64,000 nucleotides of DNA from a virus. The translations under genes were made by a program, and so were the position numbers. Where the stretch lies: positions 1 through 64,000 of the IMG/VR virus record IMGVR_UViG_3300023236_000006; one strand, 5' to 3'. The notes under the pieces were generated by a model. That model was not told where the DNA came from. It worked only from the letters and a program-made list of their open reading frames with translations, and searched no databases. Positions 33,670 through 40,807 of the stretch are shown here, piece by piece; position 1 is the first letter of the stretch; every line of letters starts with the position of its first letter.

Positions 33670-33691
33670 TGTCAGTACCCCGTGCTAAGCT
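33668..33691 (+). promoter_or_regulatory. TGTCTGACCCC-type promoter box 5
   Basis: AATGTCAGTACCCC, TAAGCT at 10 nt (33686-33691). Precedes 33719. Confidence 0.7.
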
Positions 33692-33718
33692 AAGCTTATA
33701 ACAACGAAAGGATAAGTA

Positions 33719-33877
33719 ATGAATGAAATGAAATTGTGCGTGTATTGCCTAGACACAGTAGAGTTCTATGTGTGTTCTGGCTGCAACGAGTATGACGGAG
33801 TAATGCTAGTGTTAGACGCTGTAGACTATCTAGGTGAAGACTTTCCCGTAGAGCTTAGAGAGCTTGGTTATGCCTGA
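33719..33877 (+). CDS. Tiny zinc-ribbon protein
   Basis: 52 aa: LCVYCLD and VCSGCNE, then an acidic helix. RBS GAAAGGAT. One of a run of short double C-x2-C proteins (32934, 33538, 33719). Confidence 0.6.
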   Translation: MNEMKLCVYCLDTVEFYVCSGCNEYDGVMLVLDAVDYLGEDFPVELRELGYA

Positions 33878-33977
33878 GCGCCTAAGCACAGAAACCCTTG
33901 AGGAGCTAATCTTCAAGATAGAGCTAATGTTGTCTGATACCCCTGATAAACTATTCACAACGAAAGAAGGTAACTAA
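33870..33977 (+). CDS. Tiny helical protein
   Basis: 35 aa, TLEELIFKIELMLSDTP, resembling part of 32308-32472. Overlaps the previous gene by 8 bp. Confidence 0.45.
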   Translation: MPERLSTETLEELIFKIELMLSDTPDKLFTTKEGN

Positions 33978-34108
33978 TGATTTTTTACAATGGTTTCAAC
34001 TTGCTAGTAGACTTAGTCCTAGTGTCTGTGGCAGTCCTTGTCACTCTTGGCTATGCTAAGCGTAAGTATTTCTCAACTAAGCGTTCAAGTTTTATTCCTC
34101 CTAATTAG
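33977..34108 (+). CDS. Small membrane protein
   Basis: 43 aa with one helix (LLVDLVLVSVAVLVTLGYA) and a basic C-terminus, N-out/C-in type. Start overlaps the previous stop (TAATG), RBS GAAGG. Confidence 0.55.
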   Translation: MIFYNGFNLLVDLVLVSVAVLVTLGYAKRKYFSTKRSSFIPPN

Positions 34109-34161
34109 GGGAATAATTGGGTGAGGTCCTGAAACGATCTAACCAAGCCACCCAGAAGAAG

Positions 34162-34209
34162 TAGTGCCCAGGGAGTTTCTAATCCTTTCACCTTGGGTGC
34201 TATTTTTTT
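34162..34209 (+). ncRNA. Hairpin with anti-RBS loop (copy 1), also terminator
   Basis: 12-bp stem TAGTGCCCAGGG / CCTTGGGTGCTA (G-U pairs), 17-nt loop AGTTTCTAATCCTTTCA, then T7. The identical loop with a different stem occurs at 36533-36575. The loop contains ATCCTTTC, complementary to the early RBS GAAAGGAT. Confidence 0.7.
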
Positions 34210-34280
34210 CTGCCCGAGCGTTTATAACGATTAGACAACTAATTAAGATGAGTTAATTAAGATAGGCAAAATTCCTTCCC

Positions 34281-34306
34281 AAAATGTCTGACCCCTGTGT
34301 TATAGT
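34281..34306 (+). promoter_or_regulatory. TGTCTGACCCC-type promoter box 6
   Basis: AAAATGTCTGACCCC, TATAGT at 10 nt. Predicted start falls on the A of the ATG at 34313. Preceded by cassette B: CGAGCG 34215, TTAAGAT 34243 and 34257, TTCCCA 34276. Confidence 0.85.
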
Positions 34307-34312
34307 TTCACT

Positions 34313-34480
34313 ATGAGCAAATTAGGAAGATACAACGAGGCAAGGCGCAAGGTTGAAAGCCAAGCGTTATTTTACAACATACTGAAGAACCCTCACCTAG
34401 TAGCGCAAGTTGATAAGTATAAGGGTTCAAGGCAGTCTAACAACTATAAAGCTATCAAAGAAAGTAGGAGTGATGACTGA
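34313..34480 (+). CDS. Small basic protein, leaderless
   Basis: 55 aa, Lys/Arg-rich (YNEARRKVESQALFYNIL). -10 is 6 nt before the ATG and there is no RBS. Possibly nucleic acid binding. Confidence 0.6.
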   Translation: MSKLGRYNEARRKVESQALFYNILKNPHLVAQVDKYKGSRQSNNYKAIKESRSDD

Positions 34481-34673
34481 ATACAAGAGGGTATTGGTTG
34501 AATGGAAAGATACTCCAGGAGAGGGTTCCATAGCTACCGTCGCTATTGATGCCGAGTGGACTGAGGGTGAGGATGATGACGGTATCTTCTTTTATTTTAG
34601 TAATCAAAATGAGTTTGAACACGCTCTCGCAGGTGGCGATGAGTATGACTTTACCCTAGAGGAGATAAAATGA
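34473..34673 (+). CDS. Small acidic protein
   Basis: 66 aa. Start at 34473 (ATGACTGA overlap with the previous stop, RBS TAGGAG). Beta-rich N-terminus, acidic centre (EGEDDDGIFFYF). A longer frame to 34410 lacks an RBS. Unknown. Confidence 0.6.
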   Translation: MTEYKRVLVEWKDTPGEGSIATVAIDAEWTEGEDDDGIFFYFSNQNEFEHALAGGDEYDFTLEEIK

Positions 34674-34816
34674 GAGAAGAATTTTGGGAAATGTCACTTC
34701 CAATGAGTGAAGTGAAAGAAATGGATCTAGAACAGCGTGATGCGTTGATGGCGGATCTTCAGAAACTTGATGATGCTTTTGATAGGGTGCTCTTGAAATA
34801 TGACCTAGAGTTCTAG
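34670..34816 (+). CDS. Tiny helical protein
   Basis: 48 aa, acidic helices (LEQRDALMADLQKLDDAFD). RBS GAGGAG, overlaps the previous stop by 4 nt. Confidence 0.55.
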   Translation: MREEFWEMSLPMSEVKEMDLEQRDALMADLQKLDDAFDRVLLKYDLEF

Positions 34817-34818
34817 GT

Positions 34819-34844
34819 AAAATGTCTGACCCCTGATGTAAGCT
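34819..34844 (+). promoter_or_regulatory. TGTCTGACCCC-type promoter box 7
   Basis: AAAATGTCTGACCCC, TAAGCT at 10 nt (34839-34844). Precedes 34870. Confidence 0.75.
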
Positions 34845-34869
34845 TATCTTATAACCGAAAGGATACAAA

Positions 34870-35064
34870 ATGGCAAAATACGATGTAGTAGTTCAACTAA
34901 CAGGTCGTGATGGAAACGCTTTTGCGGTAATGGGAGCGGTAAAGTCTGCACTAAAAAAGTCTGGAGCAACCGCTTCAGAAATTAGCGAGTATCTTTCTGC
35001 CAGTATGTCGGGAGACTACGACAACCTTTTGAGGGTTGCTATGGAATACGTGGAGGTAAAATAA
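34870..35064 (+). CDS. Conserved small actinophage-type protein
   Basis: 64 aa. YDVVVQLTGRDGNAFAVMGAV ... SGDYDNLLRVAMEYVEV. I recognise this V-x-L-x-G-x-DGNA ... SGDYD-x-LL signature as a widespread small phage/actinobacterial family of unknown function. RBS AAAGGAT. Confidence 0.75.
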   Translation: MAKYDVVVQLTGRDGNAFAVMGAVKSALKKSGATASEISEYLSASMSGDYDNLLRVAMEYVEVK

Positions 35065-35333
35065 TGGGAATGTTGACAGCTATAGAATTGCAAGAACAGG
35101 GCATGAGCCTAGAGAATCAGATAGCTATTCACTTTAGTAGTAATTGCTATCCCCCAATTCCGCATCAAATGATACCTACGGCAATAACAGCTATTGACGC
35201 TTATTGGGAAGATGAATTAGATAAACTAATACCGTTGCCGCAAGGTGTAAGCTTTAGGGGCAATACCGAGGTGTCTGCCAGGAACGTAATCAATTCATAC
35301 TACTTAGGCGCATGGTGTTCGGAAGATAGTTGA
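35064..35333 (+). CDS. Conserved phage hypothetical protein
   Basis: 89 aa. NCYPPIPHQMIPTAITAID, a conserved Pro/His segment of phage hypotheticals often next to the preceding family. Overlaps it by 1 nt. Unknown. Confidence 0.65.
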   Translation: MGMLTAIELQEQGMSLENQIAIHFSSNCYPPIPHQMIPTAITAIDAYWEDELDKLIPLPQGVSFRGNTEVSARNVINSYYLGAWCSEDS

Positions 35334-35358
35334 CAAACAGCTGAAAACATGCTAAGCT
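35330..35358 (+). promoter_or_regulatory. Promoter TTGACA-17-TAAGCT
   Basis: TTGACA starts in the stop region of 35064-35333; 17-nt spacer; TAAGCT followed by ATAATCT. Leader of about 30 nt to 35394. Confidence 0.75.
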
Positions 35359-35393
35359 ATAATCTATAACCCCTACAGAGAGACTTACCCCAA

Positions 35394-35918
35394 ATGCTAG
35401 AAACTTACATTGAGAAATACTCCAAGCTTGTATCCCAAGCAACCCTAGGCCAAGTTGAGCAGGCAGCAATTTGGTACATGGACGCTGAGCGCATTGCTGA
35501 AAAAGTGGCAATAAACTTAGGGACCACCTTAGAGATAGGGGCCAGTGTTGTAAGTTCATTCTCACCTCGTGAGCGTTGGACCATGAACATCGCTAGGGCC
35601 ATAGCATTCTCACTAGGGCAAGAAGTACGCTGCCTAAAGAATAACATCCGCATGGCAGAGAAATCACTCACTGACGGGTTCAGTGCCCTAAAAGGCCTAA
35701 AGACTAATGCATTCGCCAAGGCTATTGCAGGTGACCAAGAGCAAGTTGTGATAGACGTCTGGATGATGAAAGCCGTTGACCATGTCAAGTCCTCACCTAG
35801 CCAAAGTGACTATCATGCACTTAGCCAAGCCGTAAAGGCAGTTGCCAAAATCCATGGCCTAACACCTAGAACAACCCAAGCAATTATCTGGATAGTAAAG
35901 AGAGGTTCACATGAATAA
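35394..35918 (+). CDS. Conserved phage protein (DUF7178-like)
   Basis: 174 aa. GASVVSSFSPRERWTMNIARA ... KTNAFAKAIAGD ... VVIDVWMMKAVDH matches a phage/mobile-element family whose members share S-x-L/F-S-P-R-x-x-W and V-V-(I/V)-D-x-W. Helical, possibly DNA-binding; function unproven. RBS agaga 10 nt upstream. Confidence 0.7.
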   Translation: MLETYIEKYSKLVSQATLGQVEQAAIWYMDAERIAEKVAINLGTTLEIGASVVSSFSPRERWTMNIARAIAFSLGQEVRCLKNNIRMAEKSLTDGFSALKGLKTNAFAKAIAGDQEQVVIDVWMMKAVDHVKSSPSQSDYHALSQAVKAVAKIHGLTPRTTQAIIWIVKRGSHE

Positions 35919-36057
35919 GGTAACTCCAATTAGGACAGAGAGTCAACACCCAGCATTGCTAAGCATGCGCAATAAGATAGTTAGCCTAGAGGAAAGCATC
36001 GTTGATATGCAACGTCAACTAGACTTCATGAGAATAGAAATCACTAAGCTTCAGTAG
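35911..36057 (+). CDS. Small coiled-coil protein
   Basis: 48 aa. KIVSLEESIVDMQRQLDFMR is a heptad repeat. Overlaps the previous gene by 8 bp. Confidence 0.55.
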   Translation: MNKVTPIRTESQHPALLSMRNKIVSLEESIVDMQRQLDFMRIEITKLQ

Positions 36058-36069
36058 GGGTACTGACGT

Positions 36070-36102
36070 CCTGGCCATGACGAGAAACTGGCTGTTTTTT
36101 TT
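36070..36102 (+). terminator. Hairpin with U-tract
   Basis: GGCCA ... TGGCT stem followed by T8 (36095-36102). The CGAGCG of cassette C lies just after at 36113, with TTAAGAT at 36139. The stretch 36058-36371 has no gene. Confidence 0.7.
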
Positions 36103-36276
36103 CTTCTGTGGCCGAGCGCACAGATCCTATAAAGTCAATTAAGATACCTACAAAAAATCTCGTAAATCTTTGTAGGTTTAAGAGTTGCAATTCCTATCCC
36201 ACTCAGGTATAGTTATAGTAGTTGGAAAAGAGAAGACAAAACCTAGAAGTTGTTATCCTTTTGTTACCTAATAGGC

Positions 36277-36305
36277 TTGACTTTCACTCTCCTTTCAGCT
36301 ACAAT
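36277..36305 (+). promoter_or_regulatory. Promoter TTGACT-17-TACAAT
   Basis: Preceded by a GTTACCTAATA unit (36263-36273) like the array at 33193. Leader about 60 nt to 36372. Confidence 0.7.
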
Positions 36306-36371
36306 AGAACTATCAACAAGTCGTTGGTAACTAATCAAGATAGTCCCTCTGGGGCAAGAACGGAAGCAATT

Positions 36372-36524
36372 ATGTCAAATGCAACTCTAACTGTTGGCTC
36401 ACAGTTCACCACAGCTAAGTCAGGCGTTACTGGAGTAATTCAGGAAGTTATTCAGAACAAGAACGGCACAAGTCGTGTTCGTCTAGATGTATCTGGACAG
36501 CCTCGCTGGACTACTGTAAAGTAG
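36372..36524 (+). CDS. Small early protein
   Basis: 50 aa, beta-rich SH3-like strand pattern (LTVGSQFTTAKSGVTGVIQE, SRVRLDVSG). The start at 36372 has GGAAG 7 nt upstream. The frame is open to 36222 but lacks signals. Unknown. Confidence 0.6.
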   Translation: MSNATLTVGSQFTTAKSGVTGVIQEVIQNKNGTSRVRLDVSGQPRWTTVK

Positions 36525-36532
36525 TATAGTCT

Positions 36533-36575
36533 TTAGGGGGAGTAGAGTTTCTAATCCTTTCACTATTCCCCCTAA
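36533..36575 (+). ncRNA. Hairpin with anti-RBS loop (copy 2)
   Basis: 13-bp stem TTAGGGGGAGTAG / CTATTCCCCCTAA (one G-U) with loop AGTTTCTAATCCTTTCA, identical over 17 nt to copy 1 although the stem sequence differs. No U-tract; the 3' arm runs into promoter box 8. Confidence 0.7.
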
Positions 36576-36599
36576 AATGTCCTACCCCTATTGTATAAT
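36574..36599 (+). promoter_or_regulatory. TGTCTGACCCC-type promoter box 8
   Basis: AAAATGTCCTACCCC, TATAAT at 10 nt. Precedes 36643. Confidence 0.8.
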
Positions 36600-36642
36600 T
36601 ACTAAGTAAGCAAATAACCCCTAACGAAAGTAGAACCCTGTA

Positions 36643-37089
36643 ATGGCTAGAAGTATTTCCGTAAAGATTCCAACAGCTCTCCTAATCGCAGAAATTGAAG
36701 CAAAGATTGCAAGCATTGACGCATCAGTTGAAAGCTATGAAGATGACTTGGCAAAGTATGAGGTGGACAAAGAGCAGTATCGCAAAGACCTAGCTGTGGC
36801 AATTAGCAAAGTTATGTTGAATAGCGATACCATTGGTTATGAGTATGACGCTCCAATTCGTGTTGTTACCTATGGAGATAATCGTATTCAGATTGAGTTC
36901 AAGACAAGTGCGGTAGCTGGATTGCCTGAGATGCCGAAGCAGCCAGAAGAACCAAACCGCAGAACTTGGTATGGTCGTGACCACTACTCTCCAAAAGAAA
37001 TGCTCCAGAAAAACCTCAAGGTATTGCGTATGACCACCCAAGAGGAAGTATCTGGCTCAACCTATGGGGCGTTGATAGAGTTCCTATAA
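36643..37089 (+). CDS. Unknown early protein
   Basis: 148 aa. N-terminal coiled coil (IEAKIASIDASVESYEDDLAKYE), Pro-rich middle, C-terminal YGALIEFL. Resembles hypotheticals of actinophages by layout only. RBS GAAAG with long spacing. Confidence 0.6.
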   Translation: MARSISVKIPTALLIAEIEAKIASIDASVESYEDDLAKYEVDKEQYRKDLAVAISKVMLNSDTIGYEYDAPIRVVTYGDNRIQIEFKTSAVAGLPEMPKQPEEPNRRTWYGRDHYSPKEMLQKNLKVLRMTTQEEVSGSTYGALIEFL

Positions 37090-37145
37090 ACCTGCAAAGG
37101 TTTAGGGAAAATGACCTGAGCAAGTCTAGGTAAACTGCTCACCCC

Positions 37146-37171
37146 AAAGTGTCTGACCCCAATGCTAGTCT
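37146..37171 (+). promoter_or_regulatory. TGTCTGACCCC-type promoter box 9
   Basis: AAAGTGTCTGACCCC, TAGTCT at 10 nt. Precedes 37203. Confidence 0.7.
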
Positions 37172-37202
37172 GTATGTATAACCAAGGAAGTAGGTATCCC
37201 AA

Positions 37203-37706
37203 ATGGGAACACGCAACATAACTAAGGTAATCAAAGATGGCAACACAGTAGTTTCTCAGTATGGACAATGGGATGGCTACCCTGCTGGACAGGGCGTTAC
37301 CGCTCTAAACTTTATCCGTAACCCTGAGATGATTGAACTACTAACCCATAACATTGACAACCTATACACGATGAGTGATACAGTCTGGGAGTTAGAAATT
37401 GCTAGGATTGAGAAAGCAAATCTTGACGATAAGGAGTTTGAAAAGCTCTGGCCTACTATGTCAAGAAACACTTGCGCTGACATTCTAGAAGTGATTGCTA
37501 CTAGTGATGGAATGTTGCCTATTGTTCTAGACTTAGAGTTTGAGTTTGATGAGCTAATGTGTGAAGGTATCTATACCCTCAATTTAGATAACAGAACCTT
37601 TGTTTCTACCTATGAAGGAATTACCCTCGTTCTCACCTTTGATGAGATACAGGCAGGACTAACCAACGATGACTATGTTTGGGCGTTCACTTTAGAAAAA
37701 GCATAA
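37203..37706 (+). CDS. Conserved phage protein (MGTRNxT...QYGQWDGYP family)
   Basis: 167 aa. MGTRNITKVIKDG ... VSQYGQWDGYPAGQGV is a signature of a family common in phages. Acidic C-terminal half. Function unknown. Confidence 0.75.
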   Translation: MGTRNITKVIKDGNTVVSQYGQWDGYPAGQGVTALNFIRNPEMIELLTHNIDNLYTMSDTVWELEIARIEKANLDDKEFEKLWPTMSRNTCADILEVIATSDGMLPIVLDLEFEFDELMCEGIYTLNLDNRTFVSTYEGITLVLTFDEIQAGLTNDDYVWAFTLEKA

Positions 37707-37809
37707 CCAACACGCTGATCCCCTGGGTTGACACCTGGGGGTTCGCTGTGCTCGAGCGTTTCGTTATCTAACTGTTACATAAAACCCTTTAAGAAGGTGC
37801 ATTAAGACC

Positions 37810-37838
37810 TTGATAATGTCTGACCCCTAGTGTATAGT
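37810..37838 (+). promoter_or_regulatory. TGTCTGACCCC-type promoter box 10 with -35
   Basis: TTGATA, 17-nt spacer ATGTCTGACCCCTAGTG, TATAGT. The clearest copy: it shows the conserved box is the spacer of a sigma-70-like promoter. Preceded by cassette D (hairpin at 37717, CGAGCG 37753, GTTAC units 37763, TTAAGA 37802). Confidence 0.9.
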
Positions 37839-37870
37839 TATACTATCAACCAAAGAAAGAGAGACCCCTT

Positions 37871-38866
37871 ATGTCGCACGAAATTGAAACAGTAAATGGC
37901 CAGTCCGCATTCGCATCCCTACGTCAGCCTGCTTGGCATGGATTGGGAACCGTATTTGATGAGGAAGTCACAACGAAGGAAATGCTAGACCTAGCACACC
38001 TTTCAGATTGGAACGTACGTCTAGAAGATGTTGCAATTCCTGAAGGCTTTGCAAGTGACAAGAGCTTTTCTTTTGTTACACGCACTAACCCTTTTGACAA
38101 AGAGCAGAACGATGTTCTAGGCGTGGTTGGTGAGCGTTATGTTCCATTGCAGAACGAAGATTTGTTTGACTTTGGAGACCTAATGCTAGATGGTGGTGGA
38201 CGTTGGGAGACAGCAGGGTCCATCAAAGGTGGCCGACAGGTATTTGGTTCCCTAGCCCTAGAACGTCAGACAGTGCTAGACCCTAATGGTGTAGGCGATA
38301 AAGTCAACACGTATTTACTAATCAACACTAGCCACGATGGTTCAGTTGCCATCCAAGCTTCTATTACTCCAGTACGTGTTGTATGTTCCAATACCTTGAA
38401 CGTTGCCCTAAAGGGTAAGGCTAAGCAGTCATTCAAGATTAGACACACAGCAACCGCTTCTGGCAAGGTTCAGCAAGCCAGAGAGGCTCTTGGCCTAGCT
38501 AACAAATACATGGATGAATTTGACATCATGGCTAAGCAGATGATTGAGCAGACTATCTCTAAGGATAAGTTTGACAAGATTGTTGCTCTAGCATACCCAG
38601 CCCCAGTTGGCGAGGACAAGAAGGGTTCATTCAAGAAGTATGGAAATAAGGTTGACCTTATCCAAGCGATTTATGTGGGTGACTATAACAACACTATTTC
38701 AGGAACCGCTTGGGGTGCTTTCAATGCTATGACAGAACGTTTGGATTGGTATCGCACAGCTCGTGGTGGTTCCAATGAGTCTATCTTGGCTTCCGCTTCT
38801 GGCTTTGACCCAATGATAAATGCAGAGAAAAACCGTTTGCTTCAGTTGGTTTTGGCAAACGCCTAA
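37871..38866 (+). CDS. DUF932 family protein
   Basis: 331 aa. SAFASLRQPAWHGLGTVFDE near 15-35, VVGERYVPLQNEDLFDF near 95, and SFKIRHT(A/T) near 190 are hallmarks of DUF932 (phage/plasmid-like, TIGR03299). Function uncharacterised; usually early or replication-region genes. Conserved length. Driven by box 10; weak RBS gaaagagag. The best-recognised protein of the early region. Confidence 0.9.
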   Translation: MSHEIETVNGQSAFASLRQPAWHGLGTVFDEEVTTKEMLDLAHLSDWNVRLEDVAIPEGFASDKSFSFVTRTNPFDKEQNDVLGVVGERYVPLQNEDLFDFGDLMLDGGGRWETAGSIKGGRQVFGSLALERQTVLDPNGVGDKVNTYLLINTSHDGSVAIQASITPVRVVCSNTLNVALKGKAKQSFKIRHTATASGKVQQAREALGLANKYMDEFDIMAKQMIEQTISKDKFDKIVALAYPAPVGEDKKGSFKKYGNKVDLIQAIYVGDYNNTISGTAWGAFNAMTERLDWYRTARGGSNESILASASGFDPMINAEKNRLLQLVLANA

Positions 38867-38994
38867 TTTCACGACACGCCTGCCCTCAGTTTGACACTGG
38901 GGGTAGAGTGTGGTCGATCGCCAGGACATTCTAAAATATACCTACTAGCATAAATAACCTATTAAGATAGCTAGAAAAAACTCCCAAAAGTAGC

Positions 38995-39024
38995 TTGCAT
39001 AATGTCTCACCCCAATGGTAGTAT
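38995..39024 (+). promoter_or_regulatory. TGTCTGACCCC-type promoter box 11
   Basis: TTGCAT, ATGTCTCACCCC in the spacer, TAGTAT at 10 nt after TGTCTC. Preceded by cassette E (hairpin with TTGAC loop at 38882, CGATCG 38915, TTAAGAT 38962, TCCCA 38982). Confidence 0.75.
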
Positions 39025-39053
39025 TGATTTATCAAAGAAAGAGAGACCCCCTA

Positions 39054-39251
39054 ATGACCTATGCACTCAGACCAGAATCATACATCTCAGAAGATGGGAA
39101 CTATGGTAGTGGTATGCTACTTACTTTTAAATATCACCAGCTAACAGAAGACCAGTGGGGAGTTGTTGAGACCCTAGCTGACAGAGACAAAATGTCATAC
39201 GCCGTTGCTATACTAAAGGGACACGAAGACCTATCAGAATGGGAAGACTAA
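39054..39251 (+). CDS. Small early protein
   Basis: 65 aa, LTFKYHQLTEDQWGVVETLA..., start at 39054 with gaaagagag upstream. Unknown. Confidence 0.6.
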   Translation: MTYALRPESYISEDGNYGSGMLLTFKYHQLTEDQWGVVETLADRDKMSYAVAILKGHEDLSEWED

Positions 39252-39346
39252 TGGCTGAAGTAACTATGGGCAGCACCTGGACTAATTTCTTTAGTATGCC
39301 AGTTATAACTAATAACGATACCCTGGAGGATGAAGATGAATCTTGA
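39251..39346 (+). CDS. Tiny protein
   Basis: 31 aa, MAEVTMGSTWTNFFSMP, acidic end. Start overlaps the previous stop (TAATG). Confidence 0.45.
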   Translation: MAEVTMGSTWTNFFSMPVITNNDTLEDEDES

Positions 39347-39458
39347 ATACTGGCAAGGGGTGTATGATACCTGTGAGTATCTTAGAGATGAATTGGGCCT
39401 TGAGGGTATGATGGATACTCATATGGCTGTTCAGGCTATTGAGGAGCTAGGGCTATGA
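39336..39458 (+). CDS. Tiny acidic helical protein
   Basis: 40 aa, GVYDTCEYLRDELGLEGMM. Overlaps neighbours; RBS GGAGGATGA. Confidence 0.5.
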   Translation: MNLEYWQGVYDTCEYLRDELGLEGMMDTHMAVQAIEELGL

Positions 39459-39568
39459 GTAAGCACTTTAGGTGTGACACAAGGATAAGCTTTGAAGATG
39501 TATCAGAGGGTTACTATGCCCAATGCCCAAGTTGCGATGAAGACCTATTTAGTTTTGAGGTGGTATAA
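39455..39568 (+). CDS. Tiny zinc-binding protein
   Basis: 37 aa; RCD near 6 and QCPSCDEDLF near 24 suggest a C...C-x2-C site. Overlaps the previous gene (ATGA). Confidence 0.5.
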   Translation: MSKHFRCDTRISFEDVSEGYYAQCPSCDEDLFSFEVV

Positions 39569-39760
39569 ATGAGTAAGGTTATAAGAGCTAGTATTGCTTT
39601 TGAATACTTTGTGGATGAGGATGAGGTTCTTAGCGAGCTCACTCCAGAGGACCAGATAGACTACGTCAGGGAGAACACCGTGGAAGACATAATGGCTATG
39701 GGCCTTGGTAATTCTTTTAACTTACTGAACGCTATCAACATTGAAGTAATAAATGTCTGA
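39569..39760 (+). CDS. Small acidic protein
   Basis: 63 aa, IRASIAFEYFVDEDEVL then ELTPEDQIDYVRENTVEDI. Adjacent to the previous stop. Unknown. Confidence 0.6.
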   Translation: MSKVIRASIAFEYFVDEDEVLSELTPEDQIDYVRENTVEDIMAMGLGNSFNLLNAINIEVINV

Positions 39761-39775
39761 CCCCAATGCTATAGT
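39751..39775 (+). promoter_or_regulatory. TGTCTGACCCC-type promoter box 12
   Basis: AAATGTCTGACCCC, TATAGT at 10 nt (39770-39775). Last copy seen, precedes 39801. Confidence 0.8.
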
Positions 39776-39800
39776 GTAACTATCAAACAAAAGGAGAGAT

Positions 39801-39992
39801 GTGCCTAGATACAATGTTGAAATGAGAATTGACTTCTCTGGAGTTGTTGAAGCAGATTCTCAAGATGAGGCAGAACAGCTTGCTTGGACTTCTTGGGGAG
39901 ACACACTAGACAATGACATAACCTATGATGGTGTTCATGACATTAGTGTTGATGAGATAGAAGAAGAAGATGAGGATGAAGAAGATGAGTAA
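39801..39992 (+). CDS. Small acidic protein (GTG start)
   Basis: 63 aa. GTG start 4-5 nt after AAAGGAGA. YNVEMRIDFSGVVEADSQDEAEQLAW resembles the beta-alpha pattern of short phage proteins with a domain often annotated as 'DpnD/PcfM-like'; that resemblance is weak. Poly-Asp/Glu C-terminus. Confidence 0.6.
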   Translation: MPRYNVEMRIDFSGVVEADSQDEAEQLAWTSWGDTLDNDITYDGVHDISVDEIEEEDEDEEDE

Positions 39993-40149
39993 TTGGCAAC
40001 CAATTCCAGGAGGACCATGGGAGACTATCTTCCGCTTACCACCCATTGAAACTATGAAAACAACAAAGCCATGTCCCAACCACGAAGGTGCCTTTGATTG
40101 CACACCATTCTGTAACAAGTGTGAAGGAGAGCAAGAGTATAATGTCTGA
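39985..40149 (+). CDS. Small Cys/His-rich protein
   Basis: 54 aa. PCPNHEGAFDCTPFCNKCEGE: C-x2-H ... C-x4-C-x2-C, probable zinc site. Overlaps both neighbours. Confidence 0.55.
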   Translation: MSNWQPIPGGPWETIFRLPPIETMKTTKPCPNHEGAFDCTPFCNKCEGEQEYNV

Positions 40150-40207
40150 GGGTAATGATAAGCTAGAGCTAACAGACGAAGAACTACTACACTTAGGGAG
40201 AAGCTAA
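40142..40207 (+). CDS. Very small acidic protein
   Basis: 21 aa, MSEGNDKLELTDEELLHLGRS. Overlaps both neighbours with ATG/stop contact. Could be a leader peptide for 40207. Confidence 0.35.
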   Translation: MSEGNDKLELTDEELLHLGRS

Positions 40208-40392
40208 TGTCAGAAACAGGATACTTTTTTAGTAAGGAACAGGCTGCTATGATTGCAGAGCTAATTGCTCAGAAGGTAGAGGAAGACCATTCCAAATACC
40301 ACTGTCTAGTAGAAGCGTATGACAAGCTAACTAGAGGTTGGACTTGGAAATCAGATGACCACGAAGCAAGAAAGCTAGAGGATGCAAAATGA
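40207..40392 (+). CDS. Small helical protein
   Basis: 61 aa, FFSKEQAAMIAELIAQKVEED. Coupled to 40142 (TAATG). Unknown. Confidence 0.55.
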   Translation: MSETGYFFSKEQAAMIAELIAQKVEEDHSKYHCLVEAYDKLTRGWTWKSDDHEARKLEDAK

Positions 40393-40490
40393 GTGCTTGG
40401 ACAGACGGTAGCATAATCAACGAAGATGTGTTGAATAGCCTAACCAAAGAGCAACTAGATGAACTAGCAGAGATGCTCAAAGACGTATAA
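40389..40490 (+). CDS. Tiny helical protein
   Basis: 33 aa, LNSLTKEQLDELAEMLKDV, a short helix like those of 32308 and 33870. Confidence 0.45.
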   Translation: MSAWTDGSIINEDVLNSLTKEQLDELAEMLKDV

Positions 40491-40496
40491 CCCAAG

Positions 40497-40769
40497 ATGA
40501 AAATTCGCAAAAGACAAAGTAGGGAGACTACATTGACGTTCATGACTAAAGAGTTCACTAAGCTTGACCAGTTCCTAGACTACATGGTTATTCATCTCTA
40601 TACTCTCTATGATGAGGTAGACCAGATAACTTGGGAAGACATTGAGTTTGAATACCTGAGTGGTAGCATTGACACTACCCAACACTACCTTGCAAAATGT
40701 GGTAAGGAGTACATGGCCCTCAACCAATACCAAGAAATCTTGGAGGAACAGAAATGGAAGAAGTCATAG
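40497..40769 (+). CDS. Small early protein
   Basis: 90 aa, basic start then acidic; FLDYMVIHLYTLYDEVDQIT. An internal ATG (codon 16) is an alternative start. Unknown. Confidence 0.55.
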   Translation: MKIRKRQSRETTLTFMTKEFTKLDQFLDYMVIHLYTLYDEVDQITWEDIEFEYLSGSIDTTQHYLAKCGKEYMALNQYQEILEEQKWKKS

Positions 40770-40807
40770 AGACTTTGGATAACCAACAGAATGAGACACA
40801 CAATTAG
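40754..40807 (+). CDS. Possible 17-aa leader peptide
   Basis: MEEVIETLDNQQNETHN, preceded by GGAGG 7 nt upstream. Overlaps the end of 40497 and the start of 40791. May only serve translational coupling. Confidence 0.3.
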   Translation: MEEVIETLDNQQNETHN

